Below, piece by piece: positions 1 through 6,361 of a stretch of 10,960 nucleotides of DNA. The notes beneath the pieces were generated by a model. It worked only from the letters and a program-made list of their open reading frames with translations. It made no database searches and was not told where the DNA came from. This stretch comes from Clostridia bacterium (GTDB taxonomy: Bacteria > Bacillota_A > Clostridia > Christensenellales > Borkfalkiaceae), in NCBI GenBank assembly GCA_017621955.1, contig JAGASB010000068.1:1-10960 (forward strand), written 5' to 3'. A program made the position numbers and the translations under genes. Positions within the stretch are counted from its first letter, which is position 1. Each line of letters opens with the position of its first letter.

Positions 1-46
1 CTTTTTGCGGCGTACTTTTGCTTGACTGACATTTAAGAAGTGGCAT
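1..46 (-). CDS. Start of a probable mobilization relaxase (5' fragment, runs off left edge)
   Basis: An ATG at 46-44 overlaps the mobC stop codon (TAATG, one shared base). It is preceded by GGAGG, encoded within the last glycine codons of mobC, about six bases upstream. The 15 visible codons read MPLLKCQSSKSTPQK and remain open to the window edge. In MOB-type mobilization operons of Firmicutes, mobC is usually followed at once by the relaxase that nicks oriT, so position and translational coupling support that role. No catalytic motif lies inside the window, so the relaxase call is inferred from context and the start signal alone. Confidence 0.5.
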   Translation of the reverse strand, partial: MPLLKCQSSKSTPQK

Positions 47-384
47 TATCCACCTCCAAGCATATCCGAAAGTTTCTTATATAAAGACTTGCACTCTTTG
101 ATAGTGCTGAGTAATTCGTCTTGCGTTGCTCGACCAAAATAATTATTTTTTACCACTTGGTTAAGATTGTTTCCTTGCCGTTTAAGTTCGGCTAAAATCT
201 CATTGCCGTTGCCGATATAAATAATAGGCTCGTCCGCAAGCGCGCGTATAAGATAATCCGTTTTGCTTTGTCCGCTTAATTTAATTTTTCTTTCAATCGT
301 TTCCTTTTCCGTCTCCGACACCCTAAACGAATACGAATAAGGACGATTTCGTTTTGCCGTTTTCTTCTTAATTTCTTCTATAAT
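46..384 (-). CDS. mobC: MobC-like mobilization accessory (relaxosome) protein with non-ATG start
   Basis: This is a small DNA-binding accessory protein of the MobC family (bacterial mobilisation protein), which helps a relaxase bind and open oriT. The family signature is visible in the C-terminal half: an ELKRQGNNLNQ stretch followed by a helical tail. The N-terminal part has the ribbon-helix-helix-like pattern (FRVSETE...SKTDYLIRAL) seen in these proteins. The first in-frame GTG (321) would cut into this domain and has no good ribosome site. A strong AGGAGG (395-390) lies upstream, and the only initiation codons at suitable distance are ATT (384) or ATA (381). The basic residues between them (KKKTAKRNR) fit the family N-terminus. 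With the ATT the protein is 112 residues. The gene precedes a probable relaxase, and a candidate oriT lies just upstream. The family call is firm; the exact start is inferred. Confidence 0.85.
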   Translation of the reverse strand: MIEEIKKKTAKRNRPYSYSFRVSETEKETIERKIKLSGQSKTDYLIRALADEPIIYIGNGNEILAELKRQGNNLNQVVKNNYFGRATQDELLSTIKECKSLYKKLSDMLGGG

Positions 385-389
385 ATTTT

Positions 390-395
390 CCTCCT
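390..395 (-). promoter_or_regulatory. Shine-Dalgarno site of mobC that points to an ATT/ATA start
   Basis: AGGAGG on the minus strand. It lies five bases before an ATT codon (384-382) and eight bases before an ATA codon (381-379), both in the mobC frame. An in-frame TAG sits directly upstream (396-394), so the reading frame cannot begin earlier. No ATG, GTG or TTG is in frame near this site, which leaves a rare initiation codon as the simplest reading. Confidence 0.6.
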
Positions 396-424
396 AATTT
401 GTTTTCTCGCCGACGTAAAGGGGC

Positions 425-508
425 TTGGGGGAAGAACTTCCACCAACGAGGCGAGCGTTTCGCTCGGTAAGTGGCGTGCCACTTGCGTACCTCGCTATCC
501 GACAAGCG
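425..508. other. Candidate origin of transfer (oriT): three tandem inverted repeats next to a TATCC motif
   Basis: Three inverted repeats follow one another: 425-434/437-446 (TTGGGGGAAG with CTTCCACCAA, one mismatch), 452-457/461-466 (CGAGCG, TTT loop, CGCTCG) and 469-475/478-484 (AAGTGGC, GT loop, GCCACTT). Twelve bases past the last repeat, on the plus strand, is TATCCGAC (496-503), itself flanked by CGCT and AGCG. Origins of the RP4/MOBP type place a nick within a TATCCTG-like core just 3' of an inverted repeat, and they often lie beside mobC and relaxase genes, as here. The repeats are seen directly; the oriT role and nick position are inferred. A regulatory leader for mobC is the main alternative. 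Confidence 0.5.
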
Positions 509-534
509 AATATACCACTCCCATAAATTTTAAA

Positions 535-570
535 GTCGTAAGCCCGACGACGGCTTGCAGTTTTTACGAC
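535..570. repeat. Nested inverted repeat in the mobC leader / oriT region
   Basis: An outer seven-base stem, GTCGTAA (535-541) with TTACGAC (564-570), encloses an inner stem AAGCC (540-544) with GGCTT (552-556). The two stems overlap by two bases, so they would compete slightly. It lies between the micro-ORF at 589-615 and the candidate oriT. It could be part of a transfer origin (a MobC or relaxase binding site) or an RNA hairpin in the mobC leader transcript. Confidence 0.45.
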
Positions 571-588
571 CACGCCGAAGTTTTAAGT

Positions 589-615
589 CTATCGGCAAGA
601 CTGAAAATTGTGCAT
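589..615 (-). CDS. Possible leader peptide: nine-codon micro-ORF with a near-perfect ribosome binding site
   Basis: On the minus strand, AAGGAGGTGA (630-621) is followed five bases later by ATG (615-613), giving GGAGG an eight-base spacing to the start. This is close to a full complement of the 16S rRNA 3' end. The frame encodes MHNFQSCR and stops at TAG (591-589). No longer product is available from this ATG. A strongly initiated micro-ORF followed by about 200 bases of repeat-rich sequence before mobC resembles leader peptides that control downstream expression by attenuation. It could instead be the remnant of a gene start whose body was lost. Function is unknown. Confidence 0.45.
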   Translation of the reverse strand: MHNFQSCR

Positions 616-633
616 TTTAATCACCTCCTTATC

Positions 634-852
634 TTTTATTTATCAAGCGGCGAAAACGCCGAAAATATTCCAAAGAATTTTTATCCCTCATATATCCAAG
701 GACACGAAAAATTATTTTGCAACCCCTTTTACGAAAAAACTTTAAAAAAGGGGACAAAAAAGTCGTTGATAAAACTATCACCGACTTTAACCGTGTTTAG
801 GTAATACCTCTATGATGGTCAATCATTCTATTTAATTAGCGCATCACTTAAT
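634..852. other. Non-coding stretch between the winged-helix gene and the mobC leader
   Basis: No convincing gene lies here on either strand. The stretch holds the terminator listed at 755-788, a second inverted repeat (CCCCTTTT 723-730 with AAAAGGGG 746-753, 15-base loop) and a short GGCG-AAAA-CGCC hairpin (649-660). A promoter for the mobC leader should lie between about 640 and 750 on the minus strand, but I found no clean -35/-10 pair. Candidate -10-like A/T stretches are too common here to choose among. Confidence 0.5.
755..788 (-). terminator. Rho-independent terminator downstream of the winged-helix gene
   Basis: Read on the minus strand, AAAGTCGGTGATA (788-776) pairs with TATCAACGACTTT (771-759) around a GTTT loop, with a single mismatch in a 13-pair stem, and runs into six T residues (761-756). 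It lies about 65 bases past the stop of the winged-helix gene and before the mobC leader, so it separates the two transcription units. Confidence 0.65.
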
Positions 853-1461
853 TTATTTTTTCTTCCTCTTTTTCCTTTTCTTCTTTGCGAAACTTTTTAA
901 TTCTTTATTGATTGCTTCTGCTTTCTCGTCAACATATTCGCTAGCGTTGTAAAACTCTTCGGGGTCTTCAAACACCGACGTGCAACCATTTCGGCGCGCT
1001 CGTGCGTTTAGTTCAGGTATCATTCCATCACAACCAAAAGCGCACTCGTAATTAAAGAATAGGTCGTCACGTTCTAAACGCCAATACCCTTCCCAACGGA
1101 AGTCACGAAGCTTTAACGGGTTGTCCTCCGCGCAAACGTTTTCTATTTGCAGTTCCTTTCCCGTGAGTCTAGACTTGTCCCCTATGTAAACGATACGGTT
1201 AGCCTTTTGCTTGCCGTTTTCGTCATACGTAGCTTCACGGCGGATTATATTTTCCGTTTCCAACTCTTTCAACAGCTTTTGCATTGACCGAGTTGAAACG
1301 TTAAAAGCGTTTGCGATAGTCTCCAACTTCATTTCACGCCCACTACGCCGACGTAAATAGTTTTTGAGAACTTCCTTGCGCTTTTTACCCGTAAGTTTCC
1401 GCATCTGAAGGGAGCCGTTTTCATCAAGAAAATAGAAGTATCCGTAACCTTTTTTCGCCAT
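853..1461 (-). CDS. Winged-helix DNA-binding protein with lysine-rich tail, plasmid/IME type
   Basis: A 202-residue basic protein. Residues about 40-78 form a clear helix-turn-helix / winged-helix unit (METIANAF-like first helix, NVSTRSMQKLLKEL recognition helix, then a short wing), as found in element-encoded regulators and replication initiators. The N-terminus (MAKKGYGYFYFLDENG) and the tryptophan- and cysteine-containing region at 120-160 match no family I can name. The last ten residues are almost all Lys or Arg, so the tail probably binds nucleic acid nonspecifically. I chose ATG 1461 over the upstream GTG at 1509, because GGAAGGGG lies just before it and the extra 16 residues look like translated leader. 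It is followed by a terminator and the mobilization genes, so a role in element regulation or replication is likely but unproven. Confidence 0.72.
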   Translation of the reverse strand: MAKKGYGYFYFLDENGSLQMRKLTGKKRKEVLKNYLRRRSGREMKLETIANAFNVSTRSMQKLLKELETENIIRREATYDENGKQKANRIVYIGDKSRLTGKELQIENVCAEDNPLKLRDFRWEGYWRLERDDLFFNYECAFGCDGMIPELNARARRNGCTSVFEDPEEFYNASEYVDEKAEAINKELKSFAKKKRKKRKKK

Positions 1462-1518
1462 TTTCCCCTTCCAACTATAACAAAATTTCACCCTATGCTT
1501 AAAACGCACTTTTTAGTC

Positions 1519-1524
1519 ATTATA
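1519..1524 (-). promoter_or_regulatory. Likely -10 box of the winged-helix gene promoter
   Basis: A perfect TATAAT on the minus strand, 58 bases upstream of the ATG at 1461. No good -35 hexamer lies at 16-18 bases, so the promoter may depend on an activator or be weak. An inverted repeat (1545-1581) sits just upstream, where a regulator could act. Confidence 0.4.
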
Positions 1525-1544
1525 TACCAATTTCTACAACATAA

Positions 1545-1581
1545 GGCGATAAAACGTAGAAAATCAATAGATTTTAGCGCC
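1545..1581. repeat. Inverted repeats upstream of the winged-helix gene, with two alternative pairings
   Basis: GGCGATAAAA (1545-1554) pairs with TTTTAGCGCC (1572-1581) at nine of ten positions. Inside it, AAAATC (1560-1565) pairs perfectly with GATTTT (1570-1575); the two pairings exclude each other. The inner repeat shares AAAATCA...GATTTTAGC with the inverted repeat upstream of res (9263-9282). It could be a protein operator or an RNA switch; no U-run follows on the minus strand, so it is not a simple terminator. Confidence 0.4.
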
Positions 1582-1599
1582 AAAAAAATCTTAAAAAAT

Positions 1600-1627
1600 T
1601 TTTAAAAATAGGTTGTCCACCCTATTT
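1600..1627 (-). terminator. Probable terminator of the DUF2971 gene
   Basis: On the minus strand AAATAGG (1627-1621) and CCTATTT (1612-1606) form a seven-pair stem with an eight-base loop, followed by further T residues and then an A/T run. It lies about 57 bases past the DUF2971 stop. The stem is short and A/T-rich, so efficiency is uncertain. A perfect 14-base A/T palindrome (1657-1670) lies between the stop and this hairpin. Confidence 0.45.
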
Positions 1628-1683
1628 CGCTTAACCGCGAGATTGCAAATCTATCGTAATTTTAAAATTATAGAACCAATTCT

Positions 1684-2697
1684 CTATTGAATTATGTTTA
1701 CGGGAAAAGCATCTAATTCATTTTTTGGGTTTATAAAAGATTTGTAGATGTTTTTTATCCCAGCTTCACGAGCCATGCTTATGACAAGATTTTCTTCCGC
1801 CACATCCATACGTAAACCTAAAATAATGCCACTCGGAATCCATTCCATCATAACGGGCGGTTTCATAATGCAATTAGTAATTATACGCCATTCTTCATCG
1901 TATCTATGGCATTCTTTTTTTATTAAGGTTATACGTTTTCTCTCCCAAAACCCATTACCCATTCCTTGATATAATTGCTCGGGAATCTTCACCTTTGCAA
2001 GTTCGCCAACCTTATTAAGCATAACGCTTTTTGCAACCTCCGTTGCATCATATGGAATATTAGAATAATGAATAGGATATAATAGTGTTCCAAAATTTCT
2101 AATTCCGCAGTTTTTGCATTTTTCTTGTTTCCCACATAAAAAGTTTTCATCTTTTTCCAGGTCATAAATTAAAGCAAAGCCTTTATGCTTATCGGCATAT
2201 TTCAACCATAACGACTCATTAAACCCATTTTCTGAAAAACAAGCAGACCACGTTTCCTTTTTTAATTCATCACGCAAAGATAATGCAGCGCTAAGAAATT
2301 TCTCAATAAGTCCATGTTTTTTTGCATCGAGAATATTTTCTACTGTGAGTTGTTTTAATTGTTCTTCTGTTAAATCTTTAGCAAAAAGAGATTTAAGCCC
2401 TTCTTCAATAGCCTCTGTGCTTTCACGTGTATTAAATGCTTTTAGGTATGCCTCTTTTATAATTTCAATATTTATATGTAAAAAGGTATCAAACGGGTCA
2501 TCATAGTAATTAGCCGTAGATAAATAAAGTTTATTAGTTCTAAGCGCCTCCAAACTATTCATATTCACAGGACGATACCTATATAGAAATTTTGGAAACT
2601 TTATTTTGTCTTTAAGTTGTTGTACATCCTCTTGTAGGTTTTCACCCTTTAGAGAACAAAGCGTTTGCCAAAACAGCTCTCTTTCTTTTAAATCCAT
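1684..2697 (-). CDS. DUF2971 domain protein, function unknown
   Basis: A 337-residue soluble protein with the full set of DUF2971 hallmarks: LYRYRPVN (38-45), LYLSTANYYDDPFD (57-70), the WSACFSE / LWLKYADKHKGFALIYD block (150-179), a V/I-x-Y strand (IHYSNIPY) and RYDEEWRII near 265-273. No enzymatic activity is established for the family to my knowledge; members recur in accessory and defence-rich regions. The spaced R (40/42), S (60) and E (268/269) could suggest a distant ADP-ribosyltransferase-like R-S-E arrangement, but this is only a guess. A cysteine cluster (C188, C194, C197) is inserted mid-protein and may bind metal. It has its own ribosome site (GAAGG) and lies 106 bases after the FlgT_C-like gene, so it may be the last gene of the defence operon or have a separate promoter. 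Confidence 0.8.
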   Translation of the reverse strand: MDLKERELFWQTLCSLKGENLQEDVQQLKDKIKFPKFLYRYRPVNMNSLEALRTNKLYLSTANYYDDPFDTFLHINIEIIKEAYLKAFNTRESTEAIEEGLKSLFAKDLTEEQLKQLTVENILDAKKHGLIEKFLSAALSLRDELKKETWSACFSENGFNESLWLKYADKHKGFALIYDLEKDENFLCGKQEKCKNCGIRNFGTLLYPIHYSNIPYDATEVAKSVMLNKVGELAKVKIPEQLYQGMGNGFWERKRITLIKKECHRYDEEWRIITNCIMKPPVMMEWIPSGIILGLRMDVAEENLVISMAREAGIKNIYKSFINPKNELDAFPVNIIQ

Positions 2698-2803
2698 CTT
2701 CAGTTTTTCCTTCTAATAAATAATTTGTATTTTTTCATAACAGGTATGAGTTTTCCAAAACGCTTTCGAAATTTACAATCTTTTATTTTACATCTCTTAA
2801 GGG

Positions 2804-3184
2804 TTATTTTATTTGCCGAGCTAAACAATCTGTATCAACATTTTCAAATGGAATCTCTATAATTTCAGGATCATAGGACTCTTCCGTATTACCAAACAAA
2901 CCGCCATATGGACCAGTTCTTCTTACAGTTTTTGTTTTTCGAATTTTCGTCTTACAAGTTCTTAATGTTGTAATTTTTTCTTGTATATGTTCGGGCTTAC
3001 CCTCTCCACAAACCAATTCAAGTTTACCTAAGCTCTCTTTAGTGTCGGGGTCAAAAAGCTCTTCTCCTAAACGGTATATTAAAAAACGATTATCTTGAGT
3101 CACGCCATCTACACTTCCTTTATTGATAACTATTTTATAATCATCATTTACTTGTATAACCTTCCCCATAATGACCTTATTCAT
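2804..3184 (-). CDS. Small FlgT_C-like beta-domain protein, partner of the membrane protein upstream
   Basis: A 126-residue soluble protein without signal peptide or membrane segment. The first 60 residues have the pattern GKVIQV...KIVINKGSVDGV...FLIY..GEELFDPDT.ESLGKLE, as in FlgT C-terminal-like and related beta-barrel modules that follow the rule 'N/K-G-S-x-x-G-V ... D-P-x-T-x-x-x-L-G'. The middle is rich in Lys, Arg and Thr (TCKTKIRKTKTVRRTG). Its ATG lies inside the end of the membrane-protein gene (eight-base overlap) with GAGGAGG upstream, so the two are translationally coupled and the products probably act together. No catalytic residues are apparent. The domain resemblance is by pattern recall and the role is unknown. 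Confidence 0.7.
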   Translation of the reverse strand: MNKVIMGKVIQVNDDYKIVINKGSVDGVTQDNRFLIYRLGEELFDPDTKESLGKLELVCGEGKPEHIQEKITTLRTCKTKIRKTKTVRRTGPYGGLFGNTEESYDPEIIEIPFENVDTDCLARQIK

Positions 3185-3710
3185 GATAATATGCCTCCTC
3201 TATTAATTCTTTATTTGTGCTTGGTTTAATTTTAATCGCATTCCTATAATAGTTTTTATTTTCTATTTTTTTATAAATATTAGACGCTATAGAGGAGGAA
3301 GAAACCCTTTCTATAACAACTTGTAAACATCCTTCTGTAGTGATAGATTCAACATAACCAAGTCCCAAAACCACTTCTAAACTATTTTCATCCTCTTGAA
3401 AACATACCGTTGCATAAGCGCCTTGATTGAATAAATCGTTTTTTTCAACTACAAATACATATTTTTCCCTTAGTTTTATTATGCTCTTAATTTTTGGTAA
3501 TCTATATACAGATGTCGCTTTTTGCATCGAACATATTCCAAAAACGATGATACATATTAAGTAACAAATAATCACAACAACTGAAAGCACCCACAAAGGC
3601 ACAAGTGTGTTCGCATCAAAAATCCACCATATAAAACCTAAAACAAAGAAAATAAGTACTGATAAACCACCGACCACAGCATTATTAATTTGACGAAAGA
3701 AATTTTTCAT
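3177..3710 (-). CDS. Two-helix membrane protein with cytosolic beta domain, function unknown
   Basis: A 177-residue protein. Two hydrophobic segments (about residues 11-31 and 36-60) form a membrane hairpin with a very short loop, so both ends should face the cytosol. The remaining about 110 residues are soluble and beta-rich (REKYVFVVEKNDLFNQGAYATV, VVLGLGYVESITTEGCLQV), ending in a polar tail. I start it at ATG 3710 because GGAGGTG lies upstream; a longer frame to 3785 would overlap the mod coding end and add an untypical basic leader. The gene begins five bases after the mod stop and overlaps the next gene by eight bases. This suggests a membrane-anchored accessory to the restriction-modification operon, but no family is recognised. 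Confidence 0.72.
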   Translation of the reverse strand: MKNFFRQINNAVVGGLSVLIFFVLGFIWWIFDANTLVPLWVLSVVVIICYLICIIVFGICSMQKATSVYRLPKIKSIIKLREKYVFVVEKNDLFNQGAYATVCFQEDENSLEVVLGLGYVESITTEGCLQVVIERVSSSSIASNIYKKIENKNYYRNAIKIKPSTNKELIEEAYYHE

Positions 3711-3715
3711 GTTTA

Positions 3716-5548
3716 TTACACCTCCAAGATGCTTTCGTCGCCACAAATGTTGCGAATTTTTATGCGTAAAGGTTTCTTTTCGCACTTAATTGTTCCATCC
3801 CAAAACTCTTTTGTTTTTGCGCCGTTAACTATAACGTAACCAAGTTTATCAATTTTAATTTCACTATCAGAATGCCATTCGCCCGAACTTGCCGTTGTAT
3901 CAATAGAAATAAACTCAATAAGTTCAAGCCCGTCTTCACTTATAGTAATAGGCTTGTAGGGTTTCTTTTCGCTTGAGTTAGCAAGCGCCTTTTGATTAAA
4001 CTCTAATATCTTTCCGTTTACTCTGTCACTAATAAATTTATCAATAATGATTTTATATCCACCTAATAAATCTTCTGTGTTTTGCTCAACGGTAAATTCT
4101 GCGTAATCGTTGATAACCACATCATCAAGAACTTCTTTTAAATCACGAAGTTCAATTTCCACAAGCGTACTGTCGTCTTCTTTTATAAACTTTTCAATTG
4201 CTTCTTTATCAATTATATCAACGTAATATACTATAACTTTTTTAACGTTTGCAGATAGTTCAGGAATTGCTTCGTGCAAAATTCTATGCATCAAGCCTTC
4301 ATCAAGTAGTTTAGTTGTGCTATCCATCAAGTTTGGTACGTAAACAGGAATAAGCCCAAGTTTACTATCCGAAATTGCGCCTTCCCAAAATGAAGTTAAA
4401 GAATCTTCGTTCTTTAGTCCTGGAATAAGCGATTTTATCTTATCCATTGTTTGCACAGGATTACGATATAATGAAACGCCGTCTTTAATTTCTAAAACAT
4501 CAAAACTTGCACCGTCTGCTTTTAATCGGTCACGAGTGGTTTGTATAGAGTTTACACCTATGTCACAATGAATAAATTTACGATTTAACTTATTAGCCGT
4601 CGCACTAGTTGCTCCACTACCACCAAAGAAATCAGCTACTATCATTCCTTTCTTTGATGATGCATTTATAACTCTTTGCAACAATGCTTCTGGTTTTTGC
4701 GTAGCGTAACCTTGATGTTCATTACTTAAAGTAAATACCGCCGAAACATTCCACACGTCATCCATCTGAGAAATCTTATATTCGCCAAACTCATCTTCAC
4801 CATCATTCGGTCCTTTCATTGATAATTTTTTGTCTGGCCCGTAAATTTGAACATAATATTCTTTTATGTTTTGCGCTTCAAAATACGAATCTTCACTTTT
4901 TGCATAAAACAATATAACATCATGTTTTCTTTGAAATGTTTGAAAACTTAAATTTCCTGTTCTATAATGCCATACTATTTCATTTCTAAAATTATCTTCG
5001 CCAAAAATTTCATCCATAAGTATTTTAACGTAATGTCCAATATGCCAATCAAGATGAACATAAATAGAAGCAGTTTCACTCATAACGGACTTTATAGCAA
5101 CTAAATTCTCGTACATCCAATTGAGATATTTTTCTTTATCCCAAACGTCGCCATACATCTTTTCTTCAAAAACTTTTAAGTTGTCAACATCAAGTTCTTC
5201 TTCGGCTTTTGCAATCGCTTCCGCAACTTTAGGGTTGCGACGGATATAAACTTTTTTAGCATAATCTGCGCCACTTGCAAAAGGCGGGTCTATATAAACA
5301 AGGTCAACCTTTATGCCTTGTTCTCTTAAATAAGCGCAAGCTGAAATACACTCGCCACGAATAACAAGATTGCCGTCTTTATTATCGCCAACGGTTTCTT
5401 GTTTTTCCATTTCGTAAAGTGGCATACCACGGCGAAGTTTACCTTCCAGATCGTTTGCACCTTTATAACGCAAGGTTCTTTTGAAATTATCTAAAATTGC
5501 TTGTCCTTCAATCGGTTCGGGAAAGAACGGTATATATTTAATTGCCAT
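3716..5548 (-). CDS. mod: Type III restriction-modification DNA methyltransferase (Mod, N6-adenine, beta class)
   Basis: A 610-residue enzyme that transfers a methyl group from S-adenosylmethionine to adenine in a specific DNA site; in type III systems it also supplies target recognition to Res. The catalytic motif IV is DLVYIDPPF (82-90), followed by ASGADY. The SAM-binding motif I comes later, ADFFGGSGAT (305-314), preceded by TQKPEALLQR (283-292); this order (IV, target recognition region, I) defines the beta class. The recognition domain probably spans about 190-275. About 270 residues follow motif I, ending in an apparent beta-rich domain. The length is normal for Mod. The start at ATG 5548 has GAGGAG upstream, within the end of the preceding gene. 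Mod is placed after res and an extra gene, the reverse of the usual order. The target site cannot be read from sequence. Confidence 0.92.
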   Translation of the reverse strand: MAIKYIPFFPEPIEGQAILDNFKRTLRYKGANDLEGKLRRGMPLYEMEKQETVGDNKDGNLVIRGECISACAYLREQGIKVDLVYIDPPFASGADYAKKVYIRRNPKVAEAIAKAEEELDVDNLKVFEEKMYGDVWDKEKYLNWMYENLVAIKSVMSETASIYVHLDWHIGHYVKILMDEIFGEDNFRNEIVWHYRTGNLSFQTFQRKHDVILFYAKSEDSYFEAQNIKEYYVQIYGPDKKLSMKGPNDGEDEFGEYKISQMDDVWNVSAVFTLSNEHQGYATQKPEALLQRVINASSKKGMIVADFFGGSGATSATANKLNRKFIHCDIGVNSIQTTRDRLKADGASFDVLEIKDGVSLYRNPVQTMDKIKSLIPGLKNEDSLTSFWEGAISDSKLGLIPVYVPNLMDSTTKLLDEGLMHRILHEAIPELSANVKKVIVYYVDIIDKEAIEKFIKEDDSTLVEIELRDLKEVLDDVVINDYAEFTVEQNTEDLLGGYKIIIDKFISDRVNGKILEFNQKALANSSEKKPYKPITISEDGLELIEFISIDTTASSGEWHSDSEIKIDKLGYVIVNGAKTKEFWDGTIKCEKKPLRIKIRNICGDESILEV

Positions 5549-5551
5549 TTT

Positions 5552-6361
5552 TTATTTCTCCTCGCTCTTTAACGTAATTAATAATCGCATAATATTGCCT
5601 GTTTGGTACATTATGTACTCTAACAAGTTTTTATTTGTTTTATTATGATGTTTTGCGTAGCCATTCATAAAGTTCGTGTAAGCTTGCAAAAGTGTTTCCA
5701 AATTATTACTAAGTTCAGAAGGCACTCCCTTGCCTTTCATATATGAGCCATACTCTTTTTTTAAGTTTTCAAGCGTCCCATTTTTACTGAAAAATTCTTG
5801 AAAGAAACGCTCTAATGCTTTTCTAAATTTGTCAGCTACATCACTTGCGTTTTCATCCGTTAAATTAGAATAATCTTTTAGTGCTTGCACGAATTCTGCT
5901 CTTGTTTTAGGATATTCATTTAACCACTCTAACGGCTCTGACACAAGCGCTTCATCGAGTGTTTCTACACCTTTAGGAAAAATGAAATACCCGTCATCGT
6001 CCTTAATTAATTCGTATTGAATATTTAATGTTTCTATATAACTTTTTAATAAATCGATTAAAAGTTTTGTTCCTTTTTCCGTTCCTAAATTTACTAAAGC
6101 TATAAATTTACTTATTATGCCAGCGATGCAGTTTTCTTTTCCTAAACTTTCCATCACGTCTCTTAAATCACCATAATATGTGTTTTCTCCAACTTCTTGA
6201 CAAAATGAATATGCAATATCACAATCAAAAAGAGCCTCCCTTAAGCGATATTCGCCATGAACCTTCTTTAAAAATTCTATTATCTTGTTGTAAAGCATTT
6301 TTGTTTTTGTCGTATCATTAAAACCTAAGCCTAATTTTTCTCTATAATCAACGTATTTCAT
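5552..6361 (-). CDS. Unknown helical protein encoded between res and mod (possibly HEPN/Abi-like)
   Basis: A 269-residue protein predicted by eye to be almost wholly helical, without membrane segments or a known enzyme motif. Residues 20-115 form a helical N-terminal part, and about 175-265 a second bundle (ADKFRKALERFFQEF ... YTNFMNGYAKHH ... LLEYIMYQTGNIMRLLI). The second bundle, with its N-x4-H (N233, H238) between two helices, recalls abortive-infection and HEPN-type domains, though the usual Arg of the R-x4-H RNase motif is missing. The ATG directly abuts the res stop (TAAATG) and a GGAG lies six bases before it. The mod start follows three bases after this gene, so expression is tied to both. 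It may be a third subunit, a specificity or control factor, or an embedded abortive-infection effector. I do not recognise a specific family. Confidence 0.75.
   Translation of the reverse strand: MKYVDYREKLGLGFNDTTKTKMLYNKIIEFLKKVHGEYRLREALFDCDIAYSFCQEVGENTYYGDLRDVMESLGKENCIAGIISKFIALVNLGTEKGTKLLIDLLKSYIETLNIQYELIKDDDGYFIFPKGVETLDEALVSEPLEWLNEYPKTRAEFVQALKDYSNLTDENASDVADKFRKALERFFQEFFSKNGTLENLKKEYGSYMKGKGVPSELSNNLETLLQAYTNFMNGYAKHHNKTNKNLLEYIMYQTGNIMRLLITLKSEEK

Noticed and set aside
610..804. A 64-codon open frame on the plus strand
   Set aside because: It runs across the minus-strand ribosome site of the micro-ORF and the minus-strand terminator, has no ribosome site of its own, and its sequence resembles no protein family.
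1657..1670. A perfect 14-base A/T palindrome
   Set aside because: It consists only of A and T in an AT-rich gap, so chance is a sufficient explanation.
3711..3785. A longer N-terminus for the membrane protein, overlapping the end of mod
   Set aside because: The added residues lie on mod coding sequence, no good ribosome site precedes them, and the ATG at 3710 has GGAGGTG upstream.
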